64,000 nucleotides of DNA, taken from assembly GCF_000372445.1 (NCBI RefSeq), contig NZ_AQUY01000002.1, positions 337,561-401,560 on the forward strand, written 5' to 3'. Under the pieces are notes generated by a model. The model saw only the letters and a program-made list of their open reading frames with translations. It made no database searches and was not told the origin of the DNA. The position numbers and the translations under genes were made by a program. The DNA comes from Corynebacterium ulceribovis DSM 45146. Lineage in GTDB: Bacteria > Actinomycetota > Actinomycetes > Mycobacteriales > Mycobacteriaceae. Shown here piece by piece: positions 25,720 through 34,763 of the stretch (the first letter of the stretch is position 1; every line of letters starts with the position of its first letter).

Positions 25720-26681
25720 CGCAACCACCGGCCAATAGCATCGGCGGCGGCGAAGGAGGCCACAGTGATGGCCGCAACGCCAGCGGTCAGCGTTGCCACT
25801 GCCACGGTTTCGCGGCCAGCGATAAGAGCGGCGAGCAAAGTTCCAAAACCCGGGAAGCCGACAACATTTTCCACCACGAGGGTGCCTGCGACGGCATAGG
25901 GGACAGTGGCGGCGCACGCTTGTGCGATTGGGGCCTTCGCCGCGGGCATGATGTGGTGCCAGTAGACAGCTGCTGGGTGCTGTCCCGACAGATGTGCTGC
26001 CTGGACGTGCGGCAGTAGCGTGGCATCGGCAATAGCGGCGCGAACCATCCGGTGCAGCCATGCGCCGCCGGTGATGGCGAGGGCTAAAGCCGGCACGAGC
26101 AGGATTTCGGGGCGGTCAAAAGGAGTGCCGCCTGCAGGCACCAACGATACGGTTGGGGCAACGCGGAGCCATCCAGCCAAAACCACGAGCAGCATAATCG
26201 TCAGTGCGAAGTCCGGCGTTGCCAGTGTTACCTGCGCCCCACCGGTCAGGGAACGGTCGCGGGTGGAATTTGGCCGCAAACCCGCGAGCGAACCTGTGGT
26301 GACACCGAGCAAGAGCAAAAGCGGAAACGCAATTGCCAGCAGGATGGCTGAGTTACGCACCGCTGGCGCAGCAGTCAGCCACACGGAAGCTCCGGTGCGG
26401 TACAGCGTTCCGCCATCGAGGTGGAAAAGGAGCCCGGACATCCAGGTCCACAGCCGAGTCGGCAACGGCTCGTCTAACCCCATGTGGTGTTGAACGTGGC
26501 GCAGTTGCTCGGCGTCGGATGTCACGACCAGCGCTGATGCAGCATCGCCGGGCAGCAAGTCCATCACGACATATGTCAAGGTTGCGGCGCTCATGAGTAC
26601 AGCAATTCGCCGCAGCAGGCTGCCTGTGGTGCGCCCTAGGCAGCGAACTGCGTCGACCGGTTTTTCGCGTTTCTGATTCAC
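25716..26681 (-). CDS. ABC importer permease, DppB/NikB-like
   Basis: A 321-residue permease with about six membrane segments: LLRRIAVLMSAATLTYVVMDLLPGDAAS (N-terminal segment and the P-G-D motif), HHMGLDEPLPTRLWTWM, and HIMPAAKAPIAQACA in the EAA loop with ENVVGFPGFGTLL following. GTG 26681 is used, with no obvious ribosome-binding site, 15 bases after the lipoprotein stop. The start could be elsewhere within a few codons. It should form the channel with the DppC-like partner. Confidence 0.92.
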   Translation of the reverse strand: MNQKREKPVDAVRCLGRTTGSLLRRIAVLMSAATLTYVVMDLLPGDAASALVVTSDAEQLRHVQHHMGLDEPLPTRLWTWMSGLLFHLDGGTLYRTGASVWLTAAPAVRNSAILLAIAFPLLLLLGVTTGSLAGLRPNSTRDRSLTGGAQVTLATPDFALTIMLLVVLAGWLRVAPTVSLVPAGGTPFDRPEILLVPALALAITGGAWLHRMVRAAIADATLLPHVQAAHLSGQHPAAVYWHHIMPAAKAPIAQACAATVPYAVAGTLVVENVVGFPGFGTLLAALIAGRETVAVATLTAGVAAITVASFAAADAIGRWLR

Positions 26682-26696
26682 TCAGCTACTGGCATC

Positions 26697-28187
26697 TCAT
26701 TTAGTCGTTGGCACTGGCACAGACTGGGACACCGGCATGTCCGCTAGTCCTTTGGTTCGGCCGTGGATTTCATTGGCGTATCCCCACAGCAGGTCGCCAC
26801 CGGTTTCTGCGTACTCTCGGGCCAGCTCTTGAATCATGTCGCGGCGCTTGTCCGCGTCCGTTTCGGCTTGGGCAGCGCGGAGTTTGCCGTCCCACTGTGG
26901 ATTTGCGCCAAACCCGGAAAGGTTAAACATCGCCTGCGAACCGGTTAGGAACGGCAGTGCTGATTCGACCGGCCGGTTGACGAGGTAGGACGCAAAGAGT
27001 GGCAGTTGCGTCAGCGCAGCCATGTCGGCGAAGTAGGTGGTGGGGTCCCGCTTGTCGACGGTTACTTTCACTCCAGCTTCAGCGAACTGTTGTGCGGCGA
27101 TGTCAGCGCCGTCATTCATTCCGGGAGAGAAGTCGGCAGTGGTGAGTGTGAGTGTGGTGACGCCTTTTTCGGCAAAGATTCGGCGGGCTTCATCGAGGTT
27201 GCGTTCAGGTGCCTTGAGCTCGGCTGGGTAGTCGTCGAACCCGAGGCCTGGTGCATCGGCGCCAGGTTCTCCGACTCCGTCGAGGGCTTGGTTGACCAGT
27301 GCTTGCCGGTCTAGGACGAGCTTGGCGGCCCGGCGGACATCGGCGTCATCAAACGGTGGCACTTTGGTATTTAAGACAAAGAGCAACGCTTTGGAATCGG
27401 CGGGACCCGGGATCCAGGCTTCTGCGGTTTTTAGGCTACGAGCAGCGGTGGCGGGCAAGTCCATGGCAAGGTCGACAGCCCCCGATTCCACTGCGCGTAG
27501 TCGGGCAGCGGCGTCAGCAATTGATTGGACTTCGAGTTTGTTGGAGATGCGTCGGTCGCTCGGGAAGTGCTCGTTGGCAGTGAGCATCCAGCCTTGGCTG
27601 GAGTCACCAGATTCAACGACATAGGGGCCAGAACCGATGCCTTGCGCAGCATCGCCACCTTTAAAGACGAGGCTGGAGATGCCCAGGACCGCCGCGATGA
27701 AGTCGGCGCGGGGTGCTTTGAGCTGAAACTCGACGGTGTGCGGGTCTAACGCCGCGGACTTTTCGACATCGATGTCGGCAATCACCATGCCCTTCATTGG
27801 GTCTTGTGCGGTGCTGCGGAAAGACTTCAGGACGTCGTCAGCGGTGACAGGACTGCCGTCGGAGAACTTCGCGTCATCGCGCAGCCGCACCGTCCATGCC
27901 GTTGCATCGTCGTTTGCGGTGATGTCCGATGCCAGCTGCATGACGGGGCCGGAGTCGCCGGCGATGACAAGGGACTCGAAGATGGCGTAGAGCACCGTCC
28001 AGGTGGCGGTGGATGCTGCTTCTGCGGGAGTGAGTCCTTCACCTGGTCCGCCGAACGCAGCAATGCGCAGTGTGTCTGTTGGTTGTCCGTCGGGGTTGTT
28101 TGTGGTTGAGCATGCGACGACGGTTGGCGCGACCACTGCGGTGGTGGCTGCAGCTGCAAGTAGGCGCAGGAAGTCTTTTCTTAGCAT
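26697..28187 (-). CDS. Substrate-binding lipoprotein (family 5) of the Dpp/Nik-type importer
   Basis: A 496-residue extracytoplasmic solute-binding protein of the peptide/nickel/opine type. Signal peptide with lipobox VVAC (Cys26). Signature: WTVRLRDDAKFSDGSPVTADDVLKSF. ATG 28187 with AAAGG; the ORF reaches further upstream but includes the promoter. Substrate may be a peptide, metal chelate or opine-type metallophore; the divergent YbtPQ-like genes favour the metallophore option. It is the first gene of the importer operon. Confidence 0.93.
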   Translation of the reverse strand: MLRKDFLRLLAAAATTAVVAPTVVACSTTNNPDGQPTDTLRIAAFGGPGEGLTPAEAASTATWTVLYAIFESLVIAGDSGPVMQLASDITANDDATAWTVRLRDDAKFSDGSPVTADDVLKSFRSTAQDPMKGMVIADIDVEKSAALDPHTVEFQLKAPRADFIAAVLGISSLVFKGGDAAQGIGSGPYVVESGDSSQGWMLTANEHFPSDRRISNKLEVQSIADAAARLRAVESGAVDLAMDLPATAARSLKTAEAWIPGPADSKALLFVLNTKVPPFDDADVRRAAKLVLDRQALVNQALDGVGEPGADAPGLGFDDYPAELKAPERNLDEARRIFAEKGVTTLTLTTADFSPGMNDGADIAAQQFAEAGVKVTVDKRDPTTYFADMAALTQLPLFASYLVNRPVESALPFLTGSQAMFNLSGFGANPQWDGKLRAAQAETDADKRRDMIQELAREYAETGGDLLWGYANEIHGRTKGLADMPVSQSVPVPTTK

Positions 28188-28200
28188 GAGTACCTTTTCG

Positions 28201-28229
28201 GTATTACTGTTAATGCGAAACAGTGTCAA
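28201..28229 (-). promoter_or_regulatory. Promoter with an inverted repeat filling its spacer
   Basis: On the minus strand, TTGACA (28229-28224), a 17-base spacer, and TAATAC (28206-28201) match the housekeeping consensus closely. The inverted repeat ACTGTT-N7-AACAGT (28206-28224) covers exactly the spacer, so a repressor bound there would block RNA polymerase. The lipoprotein ATG is only 13 bases beyond the -10 element, giving a very short leader that holds the AAAGG ribosome-binding site. Confidence 0.8.
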
Positions 28230-28317
28230 TAATAAACAGAAGTGTTCCCAAAATGATCCACCGGTTTCTGCGATGCCTTCTCGGCATTTGACTACCGTCG
28301 CTCAACAAGGACCCCGC

Positions 28318-30108
28318 TTGACGAAAAAACATGCCCCCACCACTGACGCCGCACCGACAAACTCACAACCTGACTACTGGTCGGCGCCTAGACTGCTGCG
28401 CAGATTCATTGGCAGGCGACGCTTTCTGCTCTCGATTGCCGTGGCATGCGGCCTGCTATCTGGAATCACCGAGCTAGCCGCCGCATGGGCAGTATGGAAA
28501 TTGGTATGCGACATGGTTGCCGACCAAGTGACAGCCGCAACGGCGCTCCAGTATTCAGCGTTGGCTTTGGCCGGCGTCCTAGGCAAGTCCGCCTTCTTCG
28601 GTGCGTCGACGGCGCTGGCGCACCTCGTGGCCTTTGACGTCATTGCGGAAATCCGACGGGCGTTGGGCCGCAACTGGATCGCATCAACGGTGGGGTCCAT
28701 GGCGAAGATTCATTCCGCCCGCGCGAAAACCATTGCCCTCGACCACTGCGAGAAACTGGAGTTGTTTATCGCCCATGCCATCCCGGAAACAACCGCGGCG
28801 CTGGCTGTCTGGGGCGGCGTCACCATCTGGCTGTTCATCGTCGATTGGCGACTGGCGTTGGCCACAATCGTGTTGGTGCCGATTGCCTTTGCCTCGATGG
28901 TCCACGCCATGCGCTCCAATGGTCACCGCATGGGCGACTGGATGGCAGCCAATAGTGAAATGGCTAATGCCATTATGGATTTCGTCACGGCGATGCCCGT
29001 CATTCGTGTGTTCAACCGAATTGGCACCGACCACCAACGCACAGCCTCAGCCGTCCGCGCCAACGCGGAGCTGCAATCTGACTGGGGCCGCGCGTTCGTC
29101 CGGTGGGGCGCACCCTTTTCCACGCTGATCGCCTCCGGCATCGCGGTGATTGCCCCAGTTGCCGCGTGGCTATTGTGGCAAGGAACTGTGGAACCCAACA
29201 CCGTGCTGCTTTTCCTGATTCTGGGCCCAACCTACCCAGTTCCGCTGGTGACGGTGTTTTACCGGCTGGTCTCCCTGCCGTTGCTGGCCGCTGGCGCAGT
29301 GGAAGTAGAAGCCGAACTCAGCCGCTCTGATGACGCCCGCCGACACACCGAAACAGGCCAGCACCCAACACAGAACCCAACGCACAGTTCAGACATCGTT
29401 TTTGACTCCGTGACTTTTGCCTATGAGCCCGGGCACCCAGTACTCCATGACATGTCATTTACTGTCCGCGCCGGCACCGTAACCGCGCTCGTCGGGCCAA
29501 GCGGTGCAGGAAAAACGACTATTGGTGAGCTCCTCCTGGGTTTCCACACTCCAGATTCTGGCCGAATAACGATAGGCGGCCGCGACATCGCAGCCATGCC
29601 CGAATCCGACCTCTACCAGCAAGTCGCCGCCGTGTTCCAGCACCCATATTTGCTCGCCGGCACCATCCGCGACAATGTTGTGCTCGGCCGTCCCGCCGCC
29701 ACTGACGCGGAAATCCAGGTTGCTGTTGATGCTGCTGCGGTCAGTGGTTTTACCTCGTTGCTTGATGACGGAATGGCCACCGTCCTGGGTGAACATGGCT
29801 CTGGCCTTTCGGGCGGCGAAAAACAGCGCGTGGCTATTGCGCGGGCGCTGCTCAGCGATCGCCCAGTTTTGGTACTGGATGAGGCAACCACAGCAACGGA
29901 CCCCGACAATGAAATGCTCATCCAACAGGGACTGAGCGCCGCAACTGAGGGCCGCACTGTCGTTGTTATTGCGCACCGATTGCACACTATCCGCAACGCT
30001 GACCAGATTCTGGTGGTGGATAACGGGCGGATTATCGAAAGCGGCACCCACGACGAACTGTTGGCCGCTGACGGAACCTATAGCGAATTGTGGAAGGTCA
30101 GAAAATAG
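28318..30108 (+). CDS. ABC transporter, fused membrane/ATPase, YbtP/IrtA-like half (1)
   Basis: A 596-residue half-transporter: type IV (exporter-fold) membrane domain (about 25-340) and ATPase domain (about 360-590) with GPSGAGKTTIGELLLG, LSGGEKQRVAIARALL and VLVLDEATTATDPDNE. The DEAT-x-x-x-DP(D/E)NE ending is characteristic of the YbtP/YbtQ and IrtA/IrtB siderophore importers that use this exporter fold. TTG 28318 preceded by AAGGA (28307-28311) is chosen; ATG 28273 would add 15 residues without a ribosome-binding site. Divergent from the importer lipoprotein; followed immediately by its partner. Confidence 0.9.
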   Translation: MTKKHAPTTDAAPTNSQPDYWSAPRLLRRFIGRRRFLLSIAVACGLLSGITELAAAWAVWKLVCDMVADQVTAATALQYSALALAGVLGKSAFFGASTALAHLVAFDVIAEIRRALGRNWIASTVGSMAKIHSARAKTIALDHCEKLELFIAHAIPETTAALAVWGGVTIWLFIVDWRLALATIVLVPIAFASMVHAMRSNGHRMGDWMAANSEMANAIMDFVTAMPVIRVFNRIGTDHQRTASAVRANAELQSDWGRAFVRWGAPFSTLIASGIAVIAPVAAWLLWQGTVEPNTVLLFLILGPTYPVPLVTVFYRLVSLPLLAAGAVEVEAELSRSDDARRHTETGQHPTQNPTHSSDIVFDSVTFAYEPGHPVLHDMSFTVRAGTVTALVGPSGAGKTTIGELLLGFHTPDSGRITIGGRDIAAMPESDLYQQVAAVFQHPYLLAGTIRDNVVLGRPAATDAEIQVAVDAAAVSGFTSLLDDGMATVLGEHGSGLSGGEKQRVAIARALLSDRPVLVLDEATTATDPDNEMLIQQGLSAATEGRTVVVIAHRLHTIRNADQILVVDNGRIIESGTHDELLAADGTYSELWKVRK

Positions 30109-30110
30109 CA

Positions 30111-31856
30111 ATGCGCTCTAGTTACACACTATGGAAACTCTGTGGTCCTGCACGCTGGGCGGTTGCTGGCGGCGCCCTGCTCCGCCTGGTGCAGTCGCTA
30201 TTTTTAGGGATGTCTTATGGCGCGGCTATCAGTTTGGTTATCGCCCTAGTGCAAAACCAGACCATTGGTGCTGCTGATTTTTACCGCATATTAGTACTGT
30301 GCCTGGCTTCTGTTGCCACCCAGTTGCTGTGCGGGTGGGCATCCGCGCGGATGTCTTGGCTGGCCTCCTACCGAACAGTCGCCCATATGCGGCTGACCGT
30401 GTTGGACCATCTCCGGCAGATTCCGATTGGGGCGCTGGGCAAACGGCAACGCAGCGAGGTGTCGTCGCTGCTCAGCTCAGACCTGCAATTGGTCGAAAGC
30501 TTCCTTTCTGAAGGCGCCCCTCGCCTTGGGCAATCCTTGGGCATTCCGCTGCTGGTTATCGGCGTTGTGTTGACCCAGGATCCGCTGCTCGCACTGACAC
30601 TCGCTGCACCGATTCTGGCGATTATTCCGCTGATGACTTGGTCCAGTAAACGCCTAGCAGAACTCGCGGACCAGCGACAGCAATCGCAAGCCCAGGCAGC
30701 TGCACGAATGATTGACGTGGTTTCTGCCATGCCGGCACTACGCGTATTCTCCACTCGTGCCCGCACCGAATCCTGGTATGACCAGGCAGTGCAAGACTTC
30801 CGGGACCTATCCGTCACCATGCTGCATCGACTCATTCTTCCGCTATTCGCCGCAAGCCTCGTGCTGTTGCTCGGCGTTCCGGTTGTGCTGCTGGTTGGCA
30901 GCATGGAGTTAATCCGCGGCACTGCCGAGGTTGCGCTGGTTGCGTTGGTGTTCGTGCTGGTTTTGAACGTGTATCAGCCGGTTCTCGGTTTGTTGTCTTC
31001 TAACGAGTCTTGGCAGATGGCGCAGGCCGCACTCCGACGGGTGAATGCGGTGTTGGCGGTGCCGCCCCTGGCACAATCGGCGTCGGCGGAGAACACCGCA
31101 GATGTCCCAGCTGCGGAAGTCAGTTTTGACGCAGTTGACTACCGCTACCCAGATGGCACCCAGGCTTTGCGCAGTATGACCTTTACCGCGGAAGCCGGAA
31201 AGACCACGGCAATCGTTGGCCCGTCCGGGGCTGGCAAGTCGACGGTGCTGAATTTGATTGCGCGGTTCGACGACCCGACGGCTGGGGTCGTGCGGGTCGG
31301 TGGCGCCGACCTTCGAACCTTAGATGCCGCGCATCGAGCTGACGCGGTGACCATGGTGTTTCAGGATGTCCACCTTTTCCCCGGAACAGTCGCTGACAAT
31401 ATCGCAGTGGGAAATCCGCAGGCTTCGCGTTCCCAGATCGTTGCGGCTGCGGAGTTGGCTGGGGCAGCGGAATTCATCGCGCAGCTTCCTGCGGGCTACG
31501 ACACCGTACTCGGCGAGGACGGTGCGGGTCTTTCTGGTGGGCAGCGGCAACGACTGTCAATTGCCCGGGCCGCACTGAAAAACGCGCCCGTGGTGCTGCT
31601 TGATGAAGCCACCGCCGCGTTGGACCCGGTTAATGAGGCAGCGGTGCAACGTGGGCTTGCTGCCCTGCTTGAGAACCGGACAGCAATCGTTATCGCGCAC
31701 CGGTTGGGGACCATCGCTGCTGCCGACAATATTGTGGTGGTGGATAACGGCGCGGTCGTCGAAAGTGGCCAACACGCCGACTTGTTGGCCAAGGGCGGTC
31801 TGTACGCACGCCTGTGGTCGCGGCTGCGTGCGGCAGGTCAGTGGCGACTGGGTTAG
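30111..31856 (+). CDS. ABC transporter, fused membrane/ATPase, YbtQ/IrtB-like half (2)
   Basis: A 581-residue half-transporter with six membrane segments (about 1-300) and a nucleotide-binding domain (GPSGAGKSTVLNLIARFDD, LSGGQRQRLSIARAAL, VVLLDEATAALDPVNE). ATG 30111 follows the stop of the first half by 2 bases, so the two should make a heterodimer. The family resemblance is to YbtQ/IrtB-type siderophore importers, but an exporter of the multidrug type cannot be ruled out. It overlaps the SURF1 gene stop by 4 bases (convergent). Confidence 0.9.
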   Translation: MRSSYTLWKLCGPARWAVAGGALLRLVQSLFLGMSYGAAISLVIALVQNQTIGAADFYRILVLCLASVATQLLCGWASARMSWLASYRTVAHMRLTVLDHLRQIPIGALGKRQRSEVSSLLSSDLQLVESFLSEGAPRLGQSLGIPLLVIGVVLTQDPLLALTLAAPILAIIPLMTWSSKRLAELADQRQQSQAQAAARMIDVVSAMPALRVFSTRARTESWYDQAVQDFRDLSVTMLHRLILPLFAASLVLLLGVPVVLLVGSMELIRGTAEVALVALVFVLVLNVYQPVLGLLSSNESWQMAQAALRRVNAVLAVPPLAQSASAENTADVPAAEVSFDAVDYRYPDGTQALRSMTFTAEAGKTTAIVGPSGAGKSTVLNLIARFDDPTAGVVRVGGADLRTLDAAHRADAVTMVFQDVHLFPGTVADNIAVGNPQASRSQIVAAAELAGAAEFIAQLPAGYDTVLGEDGAGLSGGQRQRLSIARAALKNAPVVLLDEATAALDPVNEAAVQRGLAALLENRTAIVIAHRLGTIAAADNIVVVDNGAVVESGQHADLLAKGGLYARLWSRLRAAGQWRLG

Positions 31857-32686
31857 TACTCGTCGTGCAGCTGCTTACGCACTGCCGCGCGCCGGGCCTT
31901 CCGGTCCGATTCGGTGCTTTGAGCAGCCAGTTCGGCTTGCTCTTCTTCGTCGCGGCGCTTCTCCCGAATTTCGCGCCACACCACCCAGGCCAACAGAATT
32001 GGGATACCAATGCCGAAGACGTACCACTGGATGCCGTAGGACAGGTGTGGGCCGGTATCCAGGTGGGGTAGTGGCGCCACGTTCAGGGCACCTGGTTCGC
32101 CCTCAGCTAGCTGCAGGTAGTCGGTCGCCAAATCGAGGTCCGTTACAGTGCCAATCTGGCCAGTGTTAATGCCGTACACCTGAGTGTGCCCGTCAGCTTC
32201 GAATGGCGGTTTGTCCGGCTTGGGCTCATCAAAACGTAAAAAAGCATTGATGGTGACCGACTCTGTGGGTGCCTCGGCGATCGGTGGGACCGCAGCCCCC
32301 TCCGACAACGGTTCAAACCCCCGGTTTACCAGCAGAATTGGCCCATCATCGACCTGGAATGGGGTCAAAGTTTGGAAACCCGGCTGCCCAGAGACCGGAC
32401 GGTTACGCAGCACCACTTGACCAGCCGACAGATACTTGCCGGTCGCGAAGACACGATGCCATTCTTTATCCCGCGCGATGGCGCTGCCGTCAGCAGGCAC
32501 AATATCGCGCACATCAACGGGGTCAGTTTCGAACGCGACCTCGAGGTTATGGTTCCGCTCCTCGAGACGATCATTCTTGCCGAGCTGCCACGGGGCGAGC
32601 ACCGTCACCGCGAAATACGCGAAGACAACTACCACCGCGAACAACGCAACCCAGCCGGGCGTGAGGAATTGGCGCAACTTATTCAC
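31853..32686 (-). CDS. SURF1 family protein (cytochrome oxidase assembly)
   Basis: A 277-residue membrane protein with two transmembrane segments flanking an extracytoplasmic SURF1 domain: N-terminal LTPGWVALFAVVVVFAYFAVTVLAPWQLGKND (first segment plus PWQ-x-x-R-like motif), LRNRPVSGQPGFQTLTPF, ILLVNRGF, and C-terminal HLSYGIQWYVFGIGIPI (H-x-x-Y-A/G-x-Q-W motif plus second segment). It helps assembly of cytochrome aa3 oxidase. GTG 32686 with AAGG upstream is chosen over a TTG at 32731. Same strand as the phosphatase genes upstream, as in mycobacteria. Confidence 0.92.
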   Translation of the reverse strand: MNKLRQFLTPGWVALFAVVVVFAYFAVTVLAPWQLGKNDRLEERNHNLEVAFETDPVDVRDIVPADGSAIARDKEWHRVFATGKYLSAGQVVLRNRPVSGQPGFQTLTPFQVDDGPILLVNRGFEPLSEGAAVPPIAEAPTESVTINAFLRFDEPKPDKPPFEADGHTQVYGINTGQIGTVTDLDLATDYLQLAEGEPGALNVAPLPHLDTGPHLSYGIQWYVFGIGIPILLAWVVWREIREKRRDEEEQAELAAQSTESDRKARRAAVRKQLHDEY

Positions 32687-32696
32687 GCCATTGACC

Positions 32697-33218
32697 TTAC
32701 TCTGCGTCGCGGACAGCCAAAGTTTCGTCAATCCACGACATCAGCCCCGGCATTGCCGCCTCAATTTCAGTGCGGGTCCGAACAAAACCATCGACACCGC
32801 CGTAATACGGATCATCGACAATCGCGGACTTTGGGGCAGCAGGGTCGAAACTGCGCAGCAGACGGATATTGGTAAACGGTGCGCCGCGATTGACCAGCTC
32901 CGAAACGTGCGCCGTGTCCATGGCCAGCAGCAAATCGGCTGCAAGGTGTGTCGCACCAACCTGCGCCGCCACATGCTCAGTGTGGTAGCCGTTCTTCTGC
33001 AATTCTGCGGACGCGCGGCGGTCCATTGGCTGTCCAATGTGCCACGAGCCGATGCCGCAGGATGACACTGCAACTCGGTCATCGAGCCCCGCGGCCACTA
33101 GCGCATCATGCAGGATTTTCTCGGCCATTGGGGAACGGCAGATATTGCCGGTGCACACCATAACGATTGACAGGTCAGGTGCAACATCCTGATCGTAACT
33201 GTGGAAATCGTGATTCAT
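32697..33218 (-). CDS. ptpA: Low-molecular-weight protein-tyrosine phosphatase
   Basis: A 173-residue phosphatase with MVCTGNICRSPMAEKIL (the C-x5-R-S catalytic loop) near residue 21 and VDDPYYGG (general-acid Asp) near residue 138. ATG 33218 overlaps the stop of the HAD gene by one base (TAATG), so the genes are coupled. In M. tuberculosis the same pair (PtpA with the HAD protein PtkA) and SURF1 are neighbours. It may act on tyrosine-phosphorylated proteins; a secreted role is not implied in a commensal. Confidence 0.94.
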   Translation of the reverse strand: MNHDFHSYDQDVAPDLSIVMVCTGNICRSPMAEKILHDALVAAGLDDRVAVSSCGIGSWHIGQPMDRRASAELQKNGYHTEHVAAQVGATHLAADLLLAMDTAHVSELVNRGAPFTNIRLLRSFDPAAPKSAIVDDPYYGGVDGFVRTRTEIEAAMPGLMSWIDETLAVRDAE

Positions 33219-33913
33219 TATGCGTGTGCTCCTTCAGACTGCGAAGCAGCCGACTGCACGGCAATTGGAAGGCCCGCCCACTGACGAACATAGGCATCTA
33301 ACTCCTCTGGCGAATGCACCACAGCTGTTGCCATCGCGTGCTCCTCCGGTAGGCCATAACCCCAGCTGACCAGCACCGTGTCAATGCCATGGGCACGCGC
33401 ACCTTCGATGTCATGGCGACGGTCGCCAATCATGAGGACATCCGGTCCCGCAGCGATACCCAGCTGGGCCAACGCGTAAGCAATGACATCGGCTTTCTGC
33501 CGCCGGGTCCCATCATTCGACGCTGCCCCAATCGCAGCAAAGCAGTCCGTGAGCTCAAACATCTCGAGGACTTTTGCCGCAAAGTATTCACCTTTGGTGG
33601 TAGCGGTTGCTAGTTGTAAGCCATCAGTGCGCCAGCCGTCTAAAATTTCTGGCCACTGCGGATACATGGAGGTCATTTGCCAACCGCCCATGCGCTGCTG
33701 ATTCATGTACACAGCGAACGCGGCGTCAACCTGTTCGTCGGAAAGCCCCAACGCGGCCAAAGTCTCGACCATAGGTGGGCCAGCGATGGTAGCTAAGAAC
33801 TCCTCATCGGGGTGTGGCACCCCAAGGGAATCGAGTGCTTCCAGTAAACCGGCGCGGATCCCAGGCATGGAGTTGGAAATGGTGCCGTCCACATCAATGA
33901 GTACTGTTTTCAC
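33218..33913 (-). CDS. HAD-superfamily phosphatase, PtkA position
   Basis: A 231-residue HAD protein of the phosphoglycolate-phosphatase subgroup: LIDVDGTISNS (nucleophile motif DxD), ATATTKGEYFAAK (motif II Thr/Lys), and MIGDRRHDIEGARAHG (motif III with two Asp). Its place beside the low-molecular-weight phosphatase equals Rv2232 (PtkA), which is a HAD-fold protein-tyrosine kinase in M. tuberculosis; whether this homologue kinases or hydrolyses is not clear from the sequence. The usual catalytic residues of a phosphatase are present, so hydrolase activity is likely. Confidence 0.9.
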   Translation of the reverse strand: MKTVLIDVDGTISNSMPGIRAGLLEALDSLGVPHPDEEFLATIAGPPMVETLAALGLSDEQVDAAFAVYMNQQRMGGWQMTSMYPQWPEILDGWRTDGLQLATATTKGEYFAAKVLEMFELTDCFAAIGAASNDGTRRQKADVIAYALAQLGIAAGPDVLMIGDRRHDIEGARAHGIDTVLVSWGYGLPEEHAMATAVVHSPEELDAYVRQWAGLPIAVQSAASQSEGAHA

Positions 33914-34180
33914 GCGAAATTCCCACCCTTGCGACCGCCGCAGGGCAACCGCTTATCTGTTCATTACTTTTTGTCAGATGTCACCTTATTGCCTATTGAC
34001 GTTGCGGGGAAACGAAAAGCCGGAACAAATCGGTCTGCGCAGGTCACAGAAAGATCGAGCGGGACTTGTAAAAAGTACTCATAGATAGCTGGTGCTAGTG
34101 CTAAAAATGATCCCAGCGCTTTCGCCGCTTTGGCCACGAGCCAAACCGGCCTCCGCAGGCAACGACCGAAAGGAAGAACA

Positions 34181-34444
34181 TTGGGTTCTATCGAGTACAT
34201 CCTCACTGCAATTGCAGGCCTGACCGACGACAACCTTGAGGCATTACAGGGCAAAGGCTTCTGGAACGGGGGATTCCTTCTCAAAGGGCATCTCGGCAAC
34301 GTAGCGGAGTTTGTGACCTCCGTGCTGAAGCTGGATAGCGCATCCATCGACCACCTAGGGTCCTCTGAGCTGACTGACGGTCAGAAGGGTTCGCTTGACG
34401 GCCTGTTCGGCCTGTCTTCCGACGCTGAAGAACCAGCAAAGTAA
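34181..34444 (+). CDS. Small acidic Cys-free protein 1, porin-like candidate
   Basis: An 87-residue protein from TTG 34181 with a strong AAAGGAAG 5 bases upstream; upstream extension is unlikely. It has no signal peptide, no Cys and no long membrane segment; short amphipathic stretches (SIEYILTAIAGL, GNVAEFVTSVLKL) alternate with Gly-rich turns. This is the style of the small corynebacterial cell-wall channel proteins PorA/PorH/PorB, but no direct match is recognised. Codons are strongly biased to the preferred forms, suggesting high expression. It is first of three consecutive small genes. Confidence 0.75.
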   Translation: MGSIEYILTAIAGLTDDNLEALQGKGFWNGGFLLKGHLGNVAEFVTSVLKLDSASIDHLGSSELTDGQKGSLDGLFGLSSDAEEPAK

Positions 34445-34501
34445 CTGGAGCGACAACCCAGCCGCATTAAAACAACTACCGTAAGGAATTCACAAGCAAT
34501 C

Positions 34502-34753
34502 ATGTTTGGTTTAATCGAGACATTTCTTTTCAACAACAACGTCTCCCAGGGTTTGATGGACCTGTCGGTGGGCGAGGGCAACCTCGTCGGTTCAGCGAAG
34601 ATCGCTCTAGGTGCCGACAAGCTGGGCGGCATCGTCGAAAAGACCACTAAGATCTTTGACTTTGACCTGTCGGCCGCAGAAGTCTCCTCCAAGTTCAGCA
34701 TTGAGTTCCAGCCAGTCAATGATGATGTCCAGCCGATTCACCGCGAAAAGTAG
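34502..34753 (+). CDS. Small Cys-free protein 2, porin-like candidate
   Basis: An 83-residue protein (MFGLIETFLFNNNVSQGLMDL...) without Cys or signal peptide. ATG 34502 has AAGGA 14 bases upstream, which is long; no other in-frame start is closer. Hydrophobic N-terminal stretch MFGLIETFLF and beta/amphipathic patterns such as VVEKTTKIFDFDL are seen. It lies 57 bases after protein 1 and 10 bases before protein 3. I see no enzyme motif. It is named only for its company and composition. Confidence 0.7.
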   Translation: MFGLIETFLFNNNVSQGLMDLSVGEGNLVGSAKIALGADKLGGIVEKTTKIFDFDLSAAEVSSKFSIEFQPVNDDVQPIHREK

Positions 34754-34763
34754 AGGAACAATC

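Noticed and set aside
28003-28317. Long N-terminal extension of the first YbtP-like protein
   Set aside because: The frame would run through the divergent lipoprotein gene and promoter; TTG 28318 with AAGGA fits better.
23453-31856. Genomic island with integrase
   Set aside because: The transport island sits after tRNA-Val, but I found no integrase, no direct repeat of the tRNA 3' end and no composition break visible by eye.
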